Source: Syncephalis fuscata
Taxonomy: Eukaryota > Zoopagomycota > Zoopagomycetes > Zoopagales > Piptocephalidaceae
DNA: 64,000 bases
Assembly: GCA_025786725.1 (NCBI GenBank)
Contig: JAHLTZ010000009.1
Coordinates: 124,001-188,000, forward strand
Reading direction: 5' to 3'
Part shown: piece after piece, positions 12,385 through 25,180 of the stretch
How positions within the stretch are numbered: position 1 is the stretch's first letter
Layout of the letters: every line of letters begins with the position of its first letter
The notes under the pieces: generated by a model
The model's database searches: none
Told to the model about the DNA's origin: nothing
Seen by the model: only the letters and a program-made list of their open reading frames with translations
Position numbers and translations under genes: made by a program

Positions 12385-13033
12385 GTGGGAGCTATTGTAC
12401 TTTGACTCTCACATTTTTTATTTAATCATTTCACCACCTTTTCTTAATACTTTTGAATACAATTAAACATCTATTCATCACTATAACATGTATAATATTG
12501 ATCAACATTAATTAATTATATGTAATTACCAATACAATAATGTAATTAATCAGTTGTCTTTATTATTGTAATTTATAAATTAATTGTTCAAATGCCATTT
12601 ATTTAGTCAGATTGGCTATAGGAAAAGTGGTTGTTTAATAAACAACTTTATAATAATTATATTAATATTGATTTTACATCACAAATATGTCCAAAATACA
12701 ATATTAGAATATTAAAAAATAAAAGACGCCATTCAAACGCAATAACCTATGCTGTACATAGCTGCAACAACGACTGCAAAAATGACATGGAATCGCGATC
12801 AATGGCCTCTATTAATATTCGATCAGTCTTTCTACACATGGCTAACAACAACAATGATCAGCCTCAAATGTTCCAAAGAAATCAAATAGTATGTTGCATT
12901 GTTTATTTAAATCAATTTATTAACAATATTCTAATAAAAATTAATATAACTATGTTGCGTATAGCAATGGCATGCTCTGATTGGAGTGAATTTTGCTATG
13001 GGGACTCAAAGTGTAAGTGTCAAAGTACAATTT
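12385..13033 (+). mobile_element. Dispersed TIR element, copy B (possible Merlin/ISXO2-like relic)
   Basis: One of at least five related segments. The left end (12385) reads GTGGGAGCTATTGTACTTTG and the right end has GTGTCAAAGTACAATTTAA, which as reverse complement repeats TTGTACTTTGACAC, so imperfect terminal inverted repeats are present. A degenerate reading frame (12631-13035) has a CPKYN segment (CPKCN in copy C), INIRSVFL, and DWSEFC near the end. This weakly resembles the N-terminal zinc ribbon and DW-x-x-F-C block of Merlin/ISXO2 transposases. No catalytic domain is seen, so it is a deletion derivative at best. The element ends about 100 bp before the TGS1 start codon. Confidence 0.55.
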
Positions 13034-13131
13034 AACTAAACGGATGTATTAAAAAAATAAAAAATGATTGTACCAAAAATATTTAGTAACTTTTCTATCT
13101 TTTGCTAGTATATTTTTTATTATTTTCAACT

Positions 13132-14451
<1,320 letters not shown>

Positions 14452-14694
14452 ACACATTGTAATGGAAAATAAAGTCTTTATTATATTTTTATACTATATA
14501 AATCGAAGATCATGAAATAACTTTTGTATGATGATAATGTGTCCATTGCCATAAAAATGCCTGTACGTTTGTAGAATTCACTTTTTTATTCTATATATAT
14601 ATTGACAAACAACACCGACGGTTATACCATAGTATTGAGACCTGTATATGACTGTTGTACCAATCACTTGCTTGTTTATTCTGTTGCCATCAAC

Positions 14695-17600
14695 ATGAAG
14701 TAGGTATTTAGCTTCTATATATACTTCTATAGGCTTTAATCTACTATTGAATAACACTCATTCAACTTGTAGGTTTGAACTGGACGGACTACCCGTTCTC
14801 TTTCCTTATGATTACATTTATCCCGAGCAGTTTGCCTATATGAACGATTTAAAACGGGCACTCGATGCAAAGGTAGGTTATAGGCTGTTATGGAAAGCGG
14901 CAGTAATGCTGTAGTGGATTCATAGAAATAATGGCAGTTATGTTTGGCATTGTAATATGAAAGCAATAACATACTTGTGTAGGGCCATTGTGTATTAGAA
15001 ATGCCTTCGGGCACTGGTAAAACTGTATCGCTACTATCGTTGATTGTTTCTTATCTGCAAGTAAGTTGATTGTCATAAATATTATTAATAATTATCAAAG
15101 CTTAAGCACTTATTTAGCACAACAAGATACGCGTAAATTGATTTATTGTTCGCGAACTGTTCCAGAAATTGAGAAAGCATTGGCAGAGTTGAATCGTTTA
15201 ATGGACTATCGACGTAAATATGTAGCGGATGAAGAGGAAGAGCAGTTTATTGGTATTGGATTAACTTCTCGTCGAAATCTATGTATTCATCCAACGGTAA
15301 TTGAACAAATGTATATCTAATACGCTATTGTCGCTTATTAGTCGATAATATATAGGTGAGCAAAGAAAAGAAGGGCAAAATTGTTGATGCGCGATGCCGT
15401 GATCTCACTGTACCATGGGTAAGAGAAGGAGCAAAGAAATTGGCACAGAATGGTGGACAAGTTGAATTATGTAATTTTTACGAGGTATTGTCAAATATTG
15501 TAATTATTAGATATTGTAATAAATGACAAGTAATTAGAATTTGGACCAAGCCAATAAAACCTCATTAATGCCACCCGGTATTTATACGCTAGAAGAGTTA
15601 AAGACGTATGGAAAACAACAAGGCTACTGCCCTTACTTTATGTCACGTAGAATGGTAATTAGCATCAGTAATCACGATATCATATAGTCTAATTGATTGA
15701 TTAGATATCATTTGCCAATGTAATCATATACAGTTACCATTATTTGTTGGATCCTAAAATTGCAGAGATGGTATCGCGTGAGCTGTCGAAAGACTGTATT
15801 GTTGTGTTTGATGAAGCACATAATATTGGTAGGCGATAGTAATATACTGACATGTAGCAACATATTGATTTGATCAATACCTAGACAACGTATGTATTGA
15901 ATCGATGAGTATTGATCTATTTCGACCGACATTGGAGGCTGCCGCTCGTAGCGTTACCTCATTGACGGAGCGTATTAACGAGTAAGCCAGACGAAATAAG
16001 TAAGAGTATTGCTAAAGCTTGTCAACTACAGAATCAAAAAGACCGATTCAGACAAGCTAAAGAATGAATATAATCGATTGGTAGAAGGTGAGATTGAAAA
16101 GGAATGAAGCATTGTTCAAACTTGCTAATATTGCATAATACATAGGCTTAATTGAAGCTGGACAGGCACGGGATGAAGGATTGATTATGGCAAATCCAGG
16201 CAAGTGTTAACATTACATTTCAACCGTATAGCTAAAGCTGTATTGTTAGTATTGCCGGATGATGTGCTACAAGAGGTGGTACCTGGTAATATTAGACGGG
16301 CAGAGCACTTTGTGGCATTTCTACGACGATTTGTTGAATATCTTAAAGTAAGACCAGATATGTAGTATTAATTCAGTGCTGATGGATAGATTAGACGCGT
16401 ATGCGTGTCATGAATGTTATTTCCGAGACACCCACATCATTTCTGCAACATTTAAAAGAAATCACTTTTATAGAGCGAAAGCCATTAAGGTAGAAACAGT
16501 GGCAGTAGATAAACATGCATTGCTTAGTTGTTTGAATAGATTCTGTGCTGAACGACTTGTCTCACTGGTGCGACATTGGAATTAACTCATATGGACGAGT
16601 TATCGGCTTTAAACCAAGTGGCTCAGTTTGCTACCTTGGTTGCCACCTACGACAAAGGTATATAGTAAGAATAGGTGTAGAAGCTTAATTAATACATTAC
16701 GTAGGATTCCAGCTGATTCTTGACCATTTGAATCGGAAAAAAGTGAAATTCCAAATCCTGTATTTCATTTAGTGTACGTATATCATCGCTATTATAGCGA
16801 ATGTTATGATAACCAATACACTGTAGATGTTTGGATGCTTCAATTGCTATTAAACCAATATTCCAACGATTTCGTTCAGTCGTTATTACCTCTGGAACAT
16901 TATCGCCACTTGATATGTACCCGCGTATGCTGCAATTCCACGCTATTGTACAAGAAAGCTATTCCATGACATTGACGCGTAATTGTTTTCTGCCCATGGT
17001 ATATTATATAACAAGCATGCTATGCTATAGTGCTGATTATAAACAAATAATGTGTATTAGGTGGTTACCCGTGGCAGTGATCAAGTGGCCGTCAGTTCTC
17101 GTTTTGAAGTACGCAATGACCCAGCTGTTGTACGTAATTACGGCAGTCTTTTAATTGAATGTGCCAAAGTTGTACCAGATGGCATTGTGGCCTTTTTCCC
17201 CAGCTATCTCTATATGGAGTCGATTGTAGCGGCTTGGAATGAAATGGTAATGAATAGAAGCAGTACAAAATACATTGTTTTGCTAATTGATATATCGTTG
17301 GCTATACAGGGTCTATTACAGGAAGCATGGAAGTATAAGCTTATATTTGTAGAAACACCAGATGCAGCTGAAACAGCAATTGCATTGCAAAACTATCGTA
17401 TGGTAAGTGTTGCCCATAAGATATATGGCCTATCATAATGCATTTATTGCATAGGCATGTAATAATGGGCGAGGGGCCATTCTTCTGTCTGTAGCTCGTG
17501 GCAAAGTGTCAGAAGGCATTGATTTTGATCATAATTATGGACGAGCAGTCATTATGTTTGGCATTCCGTATCAGTATACAGAAAGCCGTATATTGAAAGT

Positions 17601-18135
17601 GAGTAATCTATAGCATACTATTTACTGCTTTATAAATGTCTTTTACGAATATACCAATCTATTTGAATAGGCCCGCCTAGAATATCTACGAATCAACTAT
17701 CGTATCCGTGAAAATGATTTTCTTACATTTGACGCGATGCGACACGCCGCACAATGTGTTGGACGTGTACTTCGGGGTAAAACTGACTACGGTCTTATGA
17801 TATTTGCTGACAAGGTATAGATATAGATATAGCCTATTAATTGATTTATAGACTTATTTATTGTTACAATAGAGATTCGGGCTAAATGATAAACGATCAA
17901 AACTGCCAAAATGGATTAATCAGTATCTGGCCGATGCCACATCAATTTATCAACCGATATGGCAGTAGGTATCGCTAAGAAGTTTCTACGTACTATGGCG
18001 CAGCCCTTTGAGCAAGGCCAACTGGGTGTTAGTCTTTGGAGTGCCCATGATGTATTGGCTAAAACAACACCCGCAACAACACGAGACATCAATAGCAGCA
18101 CCAATAATACAGATAAAGCGGCTATTGCTCGTTAA
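14695..18135 (+). CDS. RAD3: DNA repair/TFIIH helicase Rad3/XPD
   Basis: 5'-3' Fe-S helicase of TFIIH, acting in nucleotide excision repair and transcription initiation. The start is a 5-nt coding exon (ATGAA at 14695-14699) spliced to 14772, giving [16 protein letters not shown] as in the family. Walker A is [18 protein letters not shown], Cys residues of the Fe-S domain (NLCIHP, DARCRD, GYCPYF), [37 protein letters not shown] and [10 protein letters not shown] follow in order, and the C-terminus matches NLSTDMA / FLRTMAQP. About 15 short introns. Three one-base breaks (near 16572 after VSLVR, 16727, and 17942 before NLSTDMA) are each repaired by lengthening a homopolymer by one. An essential gene is unlikely to be broken, so these are probably assembly errors. 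Confidence 0.93.
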
Positions 18136-18754
18136 ACACAAGTATCACACCAAAATCATTAATAAATAGCAGTATTAAATTTTACAATCATAACATGAAA
18201 CACACTTGGGTATTTGTAAACCTTTTAATGACCATTCTAATAATTAAATCAAACAAGTTATTTTTAGTACGAATACAAGCTATGAAAACTGTTTTGGGTA
18301 TTCCAGACGTGATATCACAGTCCAATATTGGTAATGCGAACAATTGTCTCTGTTGGCGTTGTTTCAAAACTGCACCCTTAGGAGTACGAATAAGTATGGG
18401 GCTGTACTACAATTCTATGCCGCCGAGCGTTAACAGTTCAAATTAGTCCCATTCCCTTGTGCTTGAACACTTGCTTTTCCGTTTAATATTCTTTATTGTT
18501 TTGCGCATTGTCTTTCTTGTCTAACCAAAGTACTAGCCTTATAAACAATTAGTAGCAGTAGTAATAGTAACAGTCATCATCATTTATATTACTGTTGTTA
18601 CTGAACTAGGTACTTTTCTACAACTATTCAAGATAACTTTGCATATTCAACTATATACATATCTTCTTGCTCGTCTCTATACTACACTCTAATTTAATAA
18701 TATTTACACATACATCAATTTTGATATTTAAACTTCACCAAACTACTTAACGTC
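18136..18754. promoter_or_regulatory. Intergenic region upstream of GH16 gene 1
   Basis: About 620 bp. An 83-codon ORF at 18195-18446 has no recognisable domain and no partner in the window. The last 200 bp before 18755 are rich in TTC/TAC-type tracts, typical of the leaders here. I call no gene in it. Confidence 0.35.
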
Positions 18755-20458
18755 ATGAGCGAATCAGTGCGTGCATTGCGCATGCGAACTTTTCAGCCTC
18801 TACCTGGCGAAGATGATTTGGCACATCCATACCCTTCACCAAAAAGACGAATATTTGGTCTGCCTCGCAAAGTAGTTATTACATTGGGCATTATTCTTGG
18901 TATAGTTATAGCAGTTTTGGCTATTGGCTTTCCCGTATTAAAGTCGACAATATGGAAAAATGGAGACTCTGAAAGCAGCGATGCGAATGGTGGTGGAGGC
19001 AGTGGCGGCAGTAGTTCATCCAAGCCTTTAAGTAAATGGATCGATACGGATACGTCAAAAGAGTTGCACACCAAAACGATGGAAGACGGCACTGAATACC
19101 AGTTGGTATTTTCAGATGAATTTAACAAAGACGGCCGTGATTTCCGGCCTGGTAAAGATAAGATTTGGTAGGTCTAGTTATAAGTACCCGATTAGATGAT
19201 TAATATTGTTGATAGGGAAGCGATGGATTTACACTATTGGCAAACAGAGGATTATGAACGTTATACACCCGAACAGGCGTCGACTAAGGATGGTAAATTA
19301 CGCATTAAAGTTGAAAACAAGAAAGTTGGTGACCAGAACTACGCAAGTGCCATGTTACAAACATGGAATAACTTTTGTTTTCGAGGCGGGTACCTTGAAG
19401 GTAAGCTTGAATAATACCTGCTATTACATCACAATGATTAATTAGTGGTTAATGATAGCGAGTGTATCCTTACCGGGCAATCCAATGGTCCCAGCCTTGT
19501 GGCCTGCCATTTGGACCATGGGCAACTTGGGGCGCGCTGGCTATGGTGGATCTACCGATGGTCTCTGGCCTTATAGCTACGATACATGCGATATTGGTGT
19601 AACTAAAACCAGAGCGACTCCAATGGATTGTCGTGGTTGCCTGGCCAACGTTTGAACAAGTGTCTATGCTCAGATCAAGACACACCATCACCTAGTGTTG
19701 GCCGCGGTGCTGCCGAACTTGATCTACTTGAAGGTGCTGCCGGTGACAATGGTGTTAACGGCGATGAAGGCAATAATGGTGGTGGCACCATTTCGCAATC
19801 ACATCAGTTTGCTCCATTTGATGCACCAAATTATATAGTTCAAGAAAATTATGTTGCAATTTATAATACGTCGACAACTTACAAGAACTCTTATAAAGGT
19901 GGTCATCTACAACAAGCCATTTCCATTAAGACTAAGATTGCGCCACAGTACTACGAAGGCAAAGACTATTTAACGTATGCTATGAAGTATGAGCCTGGAC
20001 CTAGTGGTCAGGCCACCTGGTGGGTCGATAATAATAAAAAGTGGTCGTTCAGCGCGCAAGCGGTTGGTCCTAACTCACGTTCACGTATCGGCCAACGCGT
20101 TGTCTCGGAAGAACCAATGGTAGGCGGATAATAGATGGTAGATGTGTGATAGGATAGCTTATTGAGAATGTTGTTTTTATTTTATTATTTAGTATTTACT
20201 CATGAATGTTGCCATGTCGGATACATTTGGTAAGATAGACTTTGGCAAGGCAAAATTCCCTGCAACAATGTACGTTGATTATATTCGTATTTATCAAGAT
20301 CCAAAAAAGGTTGATATTGGCTGCGATCCAAGGACCGACCCACAGCAAAATATATTAAAGATCATCCCAAACTTTATACCAATCTTTCTATACACAACTT
20401 TAAAGATTCAGGCTACACTATGCCAACGTACTCATTGGATGGACAATGCAAAACGTAG
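18755..20458 (+). CDS. GH16 beta-glucanase/transglycosidase, KRE6/SKN1-like, copy 1
   Basis: Fungal KRE6/SKN1 proteins are type II membrane enzymes needed for cell-wall beta-1,6-glucan. The N-terminus is basic, with one membrane anchor (about residues 47-66), a Gly/Ser-rich spacer, then the lectin-like GH16 domain: FSDEFN, DLHYWQTEDYERYTPEQA, PAIWTMGNLGRAGYGGSTDG, and the catalytic ELDLLEGAAG (E-x-D-x-x-E pattern). The last exon has YVDYIRIYQDP. Two one-base breaks, near 19611 (before NQSDSNGLSWLPG in the repaired frame) and 20331 (CDPKDRPTAKYIKDHPK), are each restored by one A in an A run. Paralogues at 20829 and 25181 have the same layout. Three introns. Confidence 0.85.
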
Positions 20459-20589
20459 AGCGCTACTCATTGTTCGTTCAAATCCCTTTATTCTTTCAAA
20501 TAAATTAAATTTACTATTATTTGCCACTTTATAATCTATTTAATTTATTTGAACTAAGTATTTGCTCTATTGAATATGAAATTGGATGA

Positions 20590-20800
20590 CGAGTGATATC
20601 AATAATCAAATAAACAACTATAAATTTATTAGCATTATTATTAGTATTTTGTATAAATATATACTTTGTTCATTTATTTACATCTCATTGTATACCCATT
20701 ATAATGTATGTCATTCTATTATATACCAAATACAAACTATTAATAAAGCTATTTATTTATTGCTAATTGCATTTGTTATAAGCGTGGTTGTTTTGTTATA
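20590..20800 (-). repeat. AT-rich repeat R2, second copy (inverted)
   Basis: Reverse-complement relative of 690-835. It fills most of the gap between the convergent 3' ends of GH16 genes 1 and 2. No ORF of substance. Confidence 0.6.
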
Positions 20801-20828
20801 ATCAATGACGCTGTTTATTATTATAACG

Positions 20829-22499
20829 TTAAGCTTTGCACTGAGGATTAATTGAGAATTGCGGCCAAGGATATTCGGAGTTTTTAAATTCGTGTATCGA
20901 GGCATCATTATAAAGTTTGGGATGATCCTTGATATACTGCGCGGTTGGACGATCTTTGGGGTCACAAGTAACATCGATATTGTCTGGATCTTGGTAAATA
21001 CGAATATAATCAACGTACATTGTCGCGGGGAATACAGCACGCTGAAGATCTACAGGACCAAAGCCGTTCGACATACCAACATTCATAATGATATACTGAT
21101 AGTATCACTTGTTAGTTCGCTATTTCTTATGCAATTAAACGTTTGGCAATACTTACCATTGGTTCCTCGGCAATGACACGCTGGCCAACATTAGCAGCTG
21201 GATTAGGGCCAACAGCACGTGCATCAAGTGACCATTTCTTTTCGCCTCCAACATACCAGCGGGCCAATCCCTCGGGACCAGGCTTATAGTCAAAGGCATA
21301 GGTTAGATAGTCGCGTCCCTCGTAGTAGCGAGGATCGATCTTTGTCTTGACCGAGACGGCCTGTTGTAGATGTGCACCCTTATAGGTATTCTTGTAGGTA
21401 GATGTGCTATTGTATACAACAACATACTCTTCTTTTACGGTGTATTCGGCATCAAATGGTCCAAATTGATGCGATTGCGAAATGGTACCGCCACCATTGT
21501 TGCCGCCATCGCCACCAGCACCCTCAAGCAGATCGAGTTCTGGGGCACTGCGGCCAACACCAGGCGATGGTGTGTCCTGATCTGAGCATAGACACTTGTT
21601 TAAACGCTGGCCAGGCAGCCATGACAATCCATTAGTCAGACTTTGGTTTCGTTGAACACCGGCATCACAGGTATTGTAGCTATAAGGCCAGAGACCGTCG
21701 GTAGATCCACCATAGCCAGCGCGTCCCAAGTTGCCCATGGTCCAGACAGCGGGCCACAATGCTGGTACTGTAGGCGATCCCGGTAGAGAAATACGCGCTA
21801 CAATTACATATTAGTTTGCTTTTATTGCACGTCACCTTTAGTGTAATAAGTACCTTCAAGATAACCGCCACGGAAGCAGAATTTGTTCCACGTTTGTAGC
21901 ATAGCACTGGCATAGTCTTGATTTCCCACTTTCTTTTTTTCAATGGTAATTCGAAGTGAGCCATTTGACGTTGAGGCTTGTTCGGGAATATAATGCTCGT
22001 AGTCACCGGTTTGCCAGTAGTGTAAATCGACACCTTCCCTATAGTAAATATTAATAAATAAGTGCAACTAAGTAGATTCAGTTTAATCTTACCAAATCTT
22101 ATCTTTTCCGGGACGGAAGTCGCGCCCGTCTTTGTTGAATTCATCTGAAAATACCAACTGGTATTTATTGCCATCCTCCATAACTTTTGTATGGAATTCT
22201 TTTGGTGTATCAGAGTCGACCCATTTGCTAGTAGTTGGTTTTTTGGAACCACTATCGTTATTGCTGCTATCATTGTTGCCGTTATCATTTGAGCTATTAT
22301 CGCCACTATTGTTATTGGAACTGTTTTTCCACACAGTTGTCTTAAGAATAGGGAAAGCAATAGCTACAAATGCGATTCCTAGGCCGAGAATGATGCAGCC
22401 GATAATGAATAGCCAGCGCGGGATGCCGCAAATACGTCGCTTTTTCCCGGCATTGGATACACCTGTAGCCAGATGATCGGTATTATTATTCATTGTCAA
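20829..22499 (-). CDS. GH16 beta-glucanase/transglycosidase, KRE6/SKN1-like, copy 2
   Basis: Same architecture as copy 1: short cytosolic tail with KKRRIC, one membrane anchor (about residues 31-53), a long Asn/Ser/Asp-rich spacer, then GH16. Exons on the minus strand: about 22499-22091, 22033-21853, 21795-21162, and a last exon to 20829. Catalytic motif ELDLLEGAGG; PAVWTMGNLGRAGYGGSTDG and YVDYIRIYQDPDNIDVTCDP are conserved. The frame is intact in all exons. It is convergent with copy 1, so the two are an inverted duplicate. Expected role is wall beta-glucan assembly in the secretory pathway or at the plasma membrane. Confidence 0.88.
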
Positions 22500-24140
22500 C
22501 GAGTAATATTAAATAGTATCAATAATGCTATTGGTCTTGGTGTTGCATTGGCTTGTAAACGTGTAAATGGTTGATTTGTAGTAAAATTAACTGAATAATA
22601 AAAAGTAAACGCTGTATTCCTTCTTAATATCTACTTTGCAGAACTATGTACTTGTATAATGTCGCTCAAACAAACGCAAAGCAATATTATTCCACTATAA
22701 TAGGAATAGGAATAGGAATAGGAACAGTTATAACGGTGAGAAGAGTAAGAACAAAGAAAAAGAGAATAGAGAAACGAGGACAAACAAACTTGCACGATGT
22801 ATGGATGTATCTGCACGTTTTGACGAGAAAAACATTTACTTAGTTTGTGGCTTTATGCCGACTGAGGTCAAAATACCTAGAATACATGCCAATGGGTTTT
22901 TCCATTCGCAAAGAAAAGCGGAGTTGGTAACACTGATAAGGGCAATACCAATGATTATCCTTAACGTTTATAGAAGCATTTGGCCTTAATTGGAATACAG
23001 ACCACAAGCTAAAAATAGTCCATTGGTGTAAAAATTCCATGGAATTGTTTAATGCTTATTATTAGATGAATTTATGTCGTGATTTGCTCATCAAAGAAAT
23101 CTGACCTGACGTGGATTGCGCTTTATTTTTCACTATGATGGAAATGTACTTGTAGATTAATGAAATGCTATAAATATATAAGTGGTGAGATTGCGTAAAT
23201 ATCAACAGTAAAGTGCATGTATATGCGTTTATGCTTAAATGGGCCAAATCGGATTTCAAAAAGAATAGTAGTAAATATATAAATTTATTAATAGAATATA
23301 AAAATAGTACCAAGAAGAATGAAATGGGTAAATATATGAGATTTATAAAGAATAAATGTCATTTAATTTCTAAAAACTACTTATTAGTATAAAACATGCT
23401 AAAGTAAAGGATAAGTATATTAAAATAATACATGGCCATGAATAAATAAATACCATACCATAGAACAATGTCATTATAATTGTCAACTAAGCTGTTTAGA
23501 TTCAGTATATAAACAGCATATTCATTGAATGCTAAATAAAATATTTGCAAACATACCTATTCTAAACTACAGCTTTGTATATAAAACTGACTACAATGTC
23601 ATTATATACTAAAGTAATACAAAACAAATCAAATAGATAATAATCTACAGTTACTGTAGCACAGTAGATTATGAGAATGCCTTTGTACAAAATTTACAAC
23701 TCAATAGCTGGGATTTATTAAATTTAAGGATAAAAGACATTTATTTCCCATGCGGCTGGTGTAACTCTCATGCATATCTTCTCTTCAAGAAAACAGGTTA
23801 TTCTTAATTGAGTATTCAAATAAATAACATTCAAGCTACTTGTATTAAGTATTCGCAGCTAACATTTTTTTAAGGCTAGGTTGATAGTACTGTAAGAAAA
23901 TACATTAAAATTCCAGCACAGAATGATTGAGATGATTTAATACAATATAGCCATTAATATTAATCAAACTAAGTCAAATGTGAGTACATTGACTAGTTTT
24001 TGCATTCTATGTGATAGTACACAATAAAATTGACCTAAAAACTGGAAGGAAAGTGTAGTAGAAAATGAATGTAAATCACAAAATATTAATTTTATTAAAT
24101 CAATTTAATTGATTTATTATTTATTTATTTTGATCAATTT
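22500..24140. other. AT-rich intergenic stretch with short repeats
   Basis: No gene recognised. A short array of ATAGGA hexamers lies near 22700-22722. A dispersed segment at 23455-23600 is shared with 45905-46060. ORFs here are short and AT-driven. It runs up to the Fanzor relic at 24.15 kb and may be part of that decayed element. Confidence 0.4.
23455..23600 (+). repeat. Dispersed segment F, copy 1 (Fanzor-associated)
   Basis: Shares order and wording with 45905-46060: ACAA(A)TGTCATTAT, TTGTCAACTA, GATTCAGT(A/G)TATAA, TGAATG(C/T)TAAATAAAATA, CTAAACTAC, TTTGTAT. Each copy lies upstream of a Fanzor relic, about 570 bp here and about 60 bp in copy 2, so it may be an internal or flanking part of the same element. 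Confidence 0.6.
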
Positions 24141-24149
24141 TTGTAAAAA

Positions 24150-24606
24150 GTTGTTTACTGTAGTGTCCGCTTTTGAAAAAGATAAATGGATTATTTTGTC
24201 GCTTGAGTATCTTTCTGTATTTCACGGAAAAGCAATCACTACCTTTGGCGATGTTAACTTTGGTGTGTCTATGAAAGAAAAACTATTTGCTTTTGCACGA
24301 GAAATCACTAAAACTATCAAGCAAATGATTAATAATTCTAATGGTTCTACAGAATTAATCTACGTTGATGAGTATTTAACAAGTCAAGTTTGTAACAGTG
24401 TAAAAAACATTGGAAAAGATAACGAATATTGGATCAAAGCGTAAAATACATGCCGTACTTAAGTGCAATCTTGCAAGACAATACGAAATCGTGATGTGAT
24501 GGCTGCTAAGAACATATACAATATTTTTACACACAAAGCAAGAAGTAGCGATAAAAGTCCGATTGAATTCAGACGTAAAGGCAGCCAATCATCAACTTCA
24601 CTGTAA
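24150..24606 (+). pseudogene. Fanzor (TnpB-like RNA-guided nuclease) relic 1, C-terminal part
   Basis: Fanzor proteins are eukaryotic relatives of transposon TnpB nucleases. Here only the C-terminal third remains. In order: AITTFGDVNFG (24235 on), VDEYLTSQVCN (24364-24396), then in the next frame KRKIHAVLKCN, then back in the first frame NRDVMAAKNIYNIF (24487-24528), ending at a stop at 24604. The order (FGD..., DEY-x-TS-x-x-C, LKC-x-x-C, NRD-x-x-A-x-NI) is the RuvC/zinc-ribbon signature of TnpB/Fanzor, and the Asp of NRD is the RuvC-III position. Two frame changes and loss of one zinc-ligand Cys (VCNSV) show decay. No RuvC-I region is recognisable upstream. Relic 2 at 46.1 kb has the same blocks. 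Confidence 0.8.
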
Positions 24607-25180
24607 TGCAGATAGTTACATTTCTGCACTTTAAGGATGATTAAATACTTTTTATTTTAAACGGAATAGTCGGTCTTTTTAGAATTGGATATTCTTTTCC
24701 TCGTAGAAGGGTGGGCGGGTAAGAGGAGAAATGGAGTATCCAGGTAAGTAGTATTCAAACCATTGTATCAAGTATTATAACTAACGTATCTTATTTATGA
24801 CATATATTATCTTTCAAATACCCCTTTGGAATGAAACAACAACTGCTGCCTTTTGTATTGAGAAAGCCTTGTAATTACTATACGTAGCCTAGACTGTAAT
24901 AAAACTATTTATATTTACGTCTGCCTTGCTTCCTCCCCTTTTGTCACAGTTCTATTAATGTTGCAGAGGGAAGAAGAATACCCTTCATCTATCTCTCTTT
25001 CTCTTTCTCTTTCTTCTTGCCTATCTTCCTTCCCCTTTCTTAAACTATTAACTACGAACCTTAGTTTTACTACTGCCTGTTCCCTTATTACACCGTACAA
25101 GCAGGCTGGCATGATCGTTTTTTGGTCATCCTGCTATAAAACGACTATTATAAAGATATAATTTACAGGTCCATTTCAAT
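24607..25180. promoter_or_regulatory. Upstream region of GH16 gene 3 with a long pyrimidine tract
   Basis: About 570 bp without a gene. A strong CT tract (about 24988-25045, runs of CTCTTT and TTCCTT) lies roughly 140 bp before the start codon at 25181. Such tracts often mark fungal promoters or 5' leaders; function here is inference. Confidence 0.4.

Noticed and set aside
18195-18446. Small gene downstream of RAD3
   Set aside because: No recognisable domain, no paralogue and no supporting splice or leader features.
24109-24444. A 111-residue standalone protein
   Set aside because: It is the first frame of the Fanzor relic; its start is in AT-rich sequence and the family blocks continue in other frames beyond its stop.
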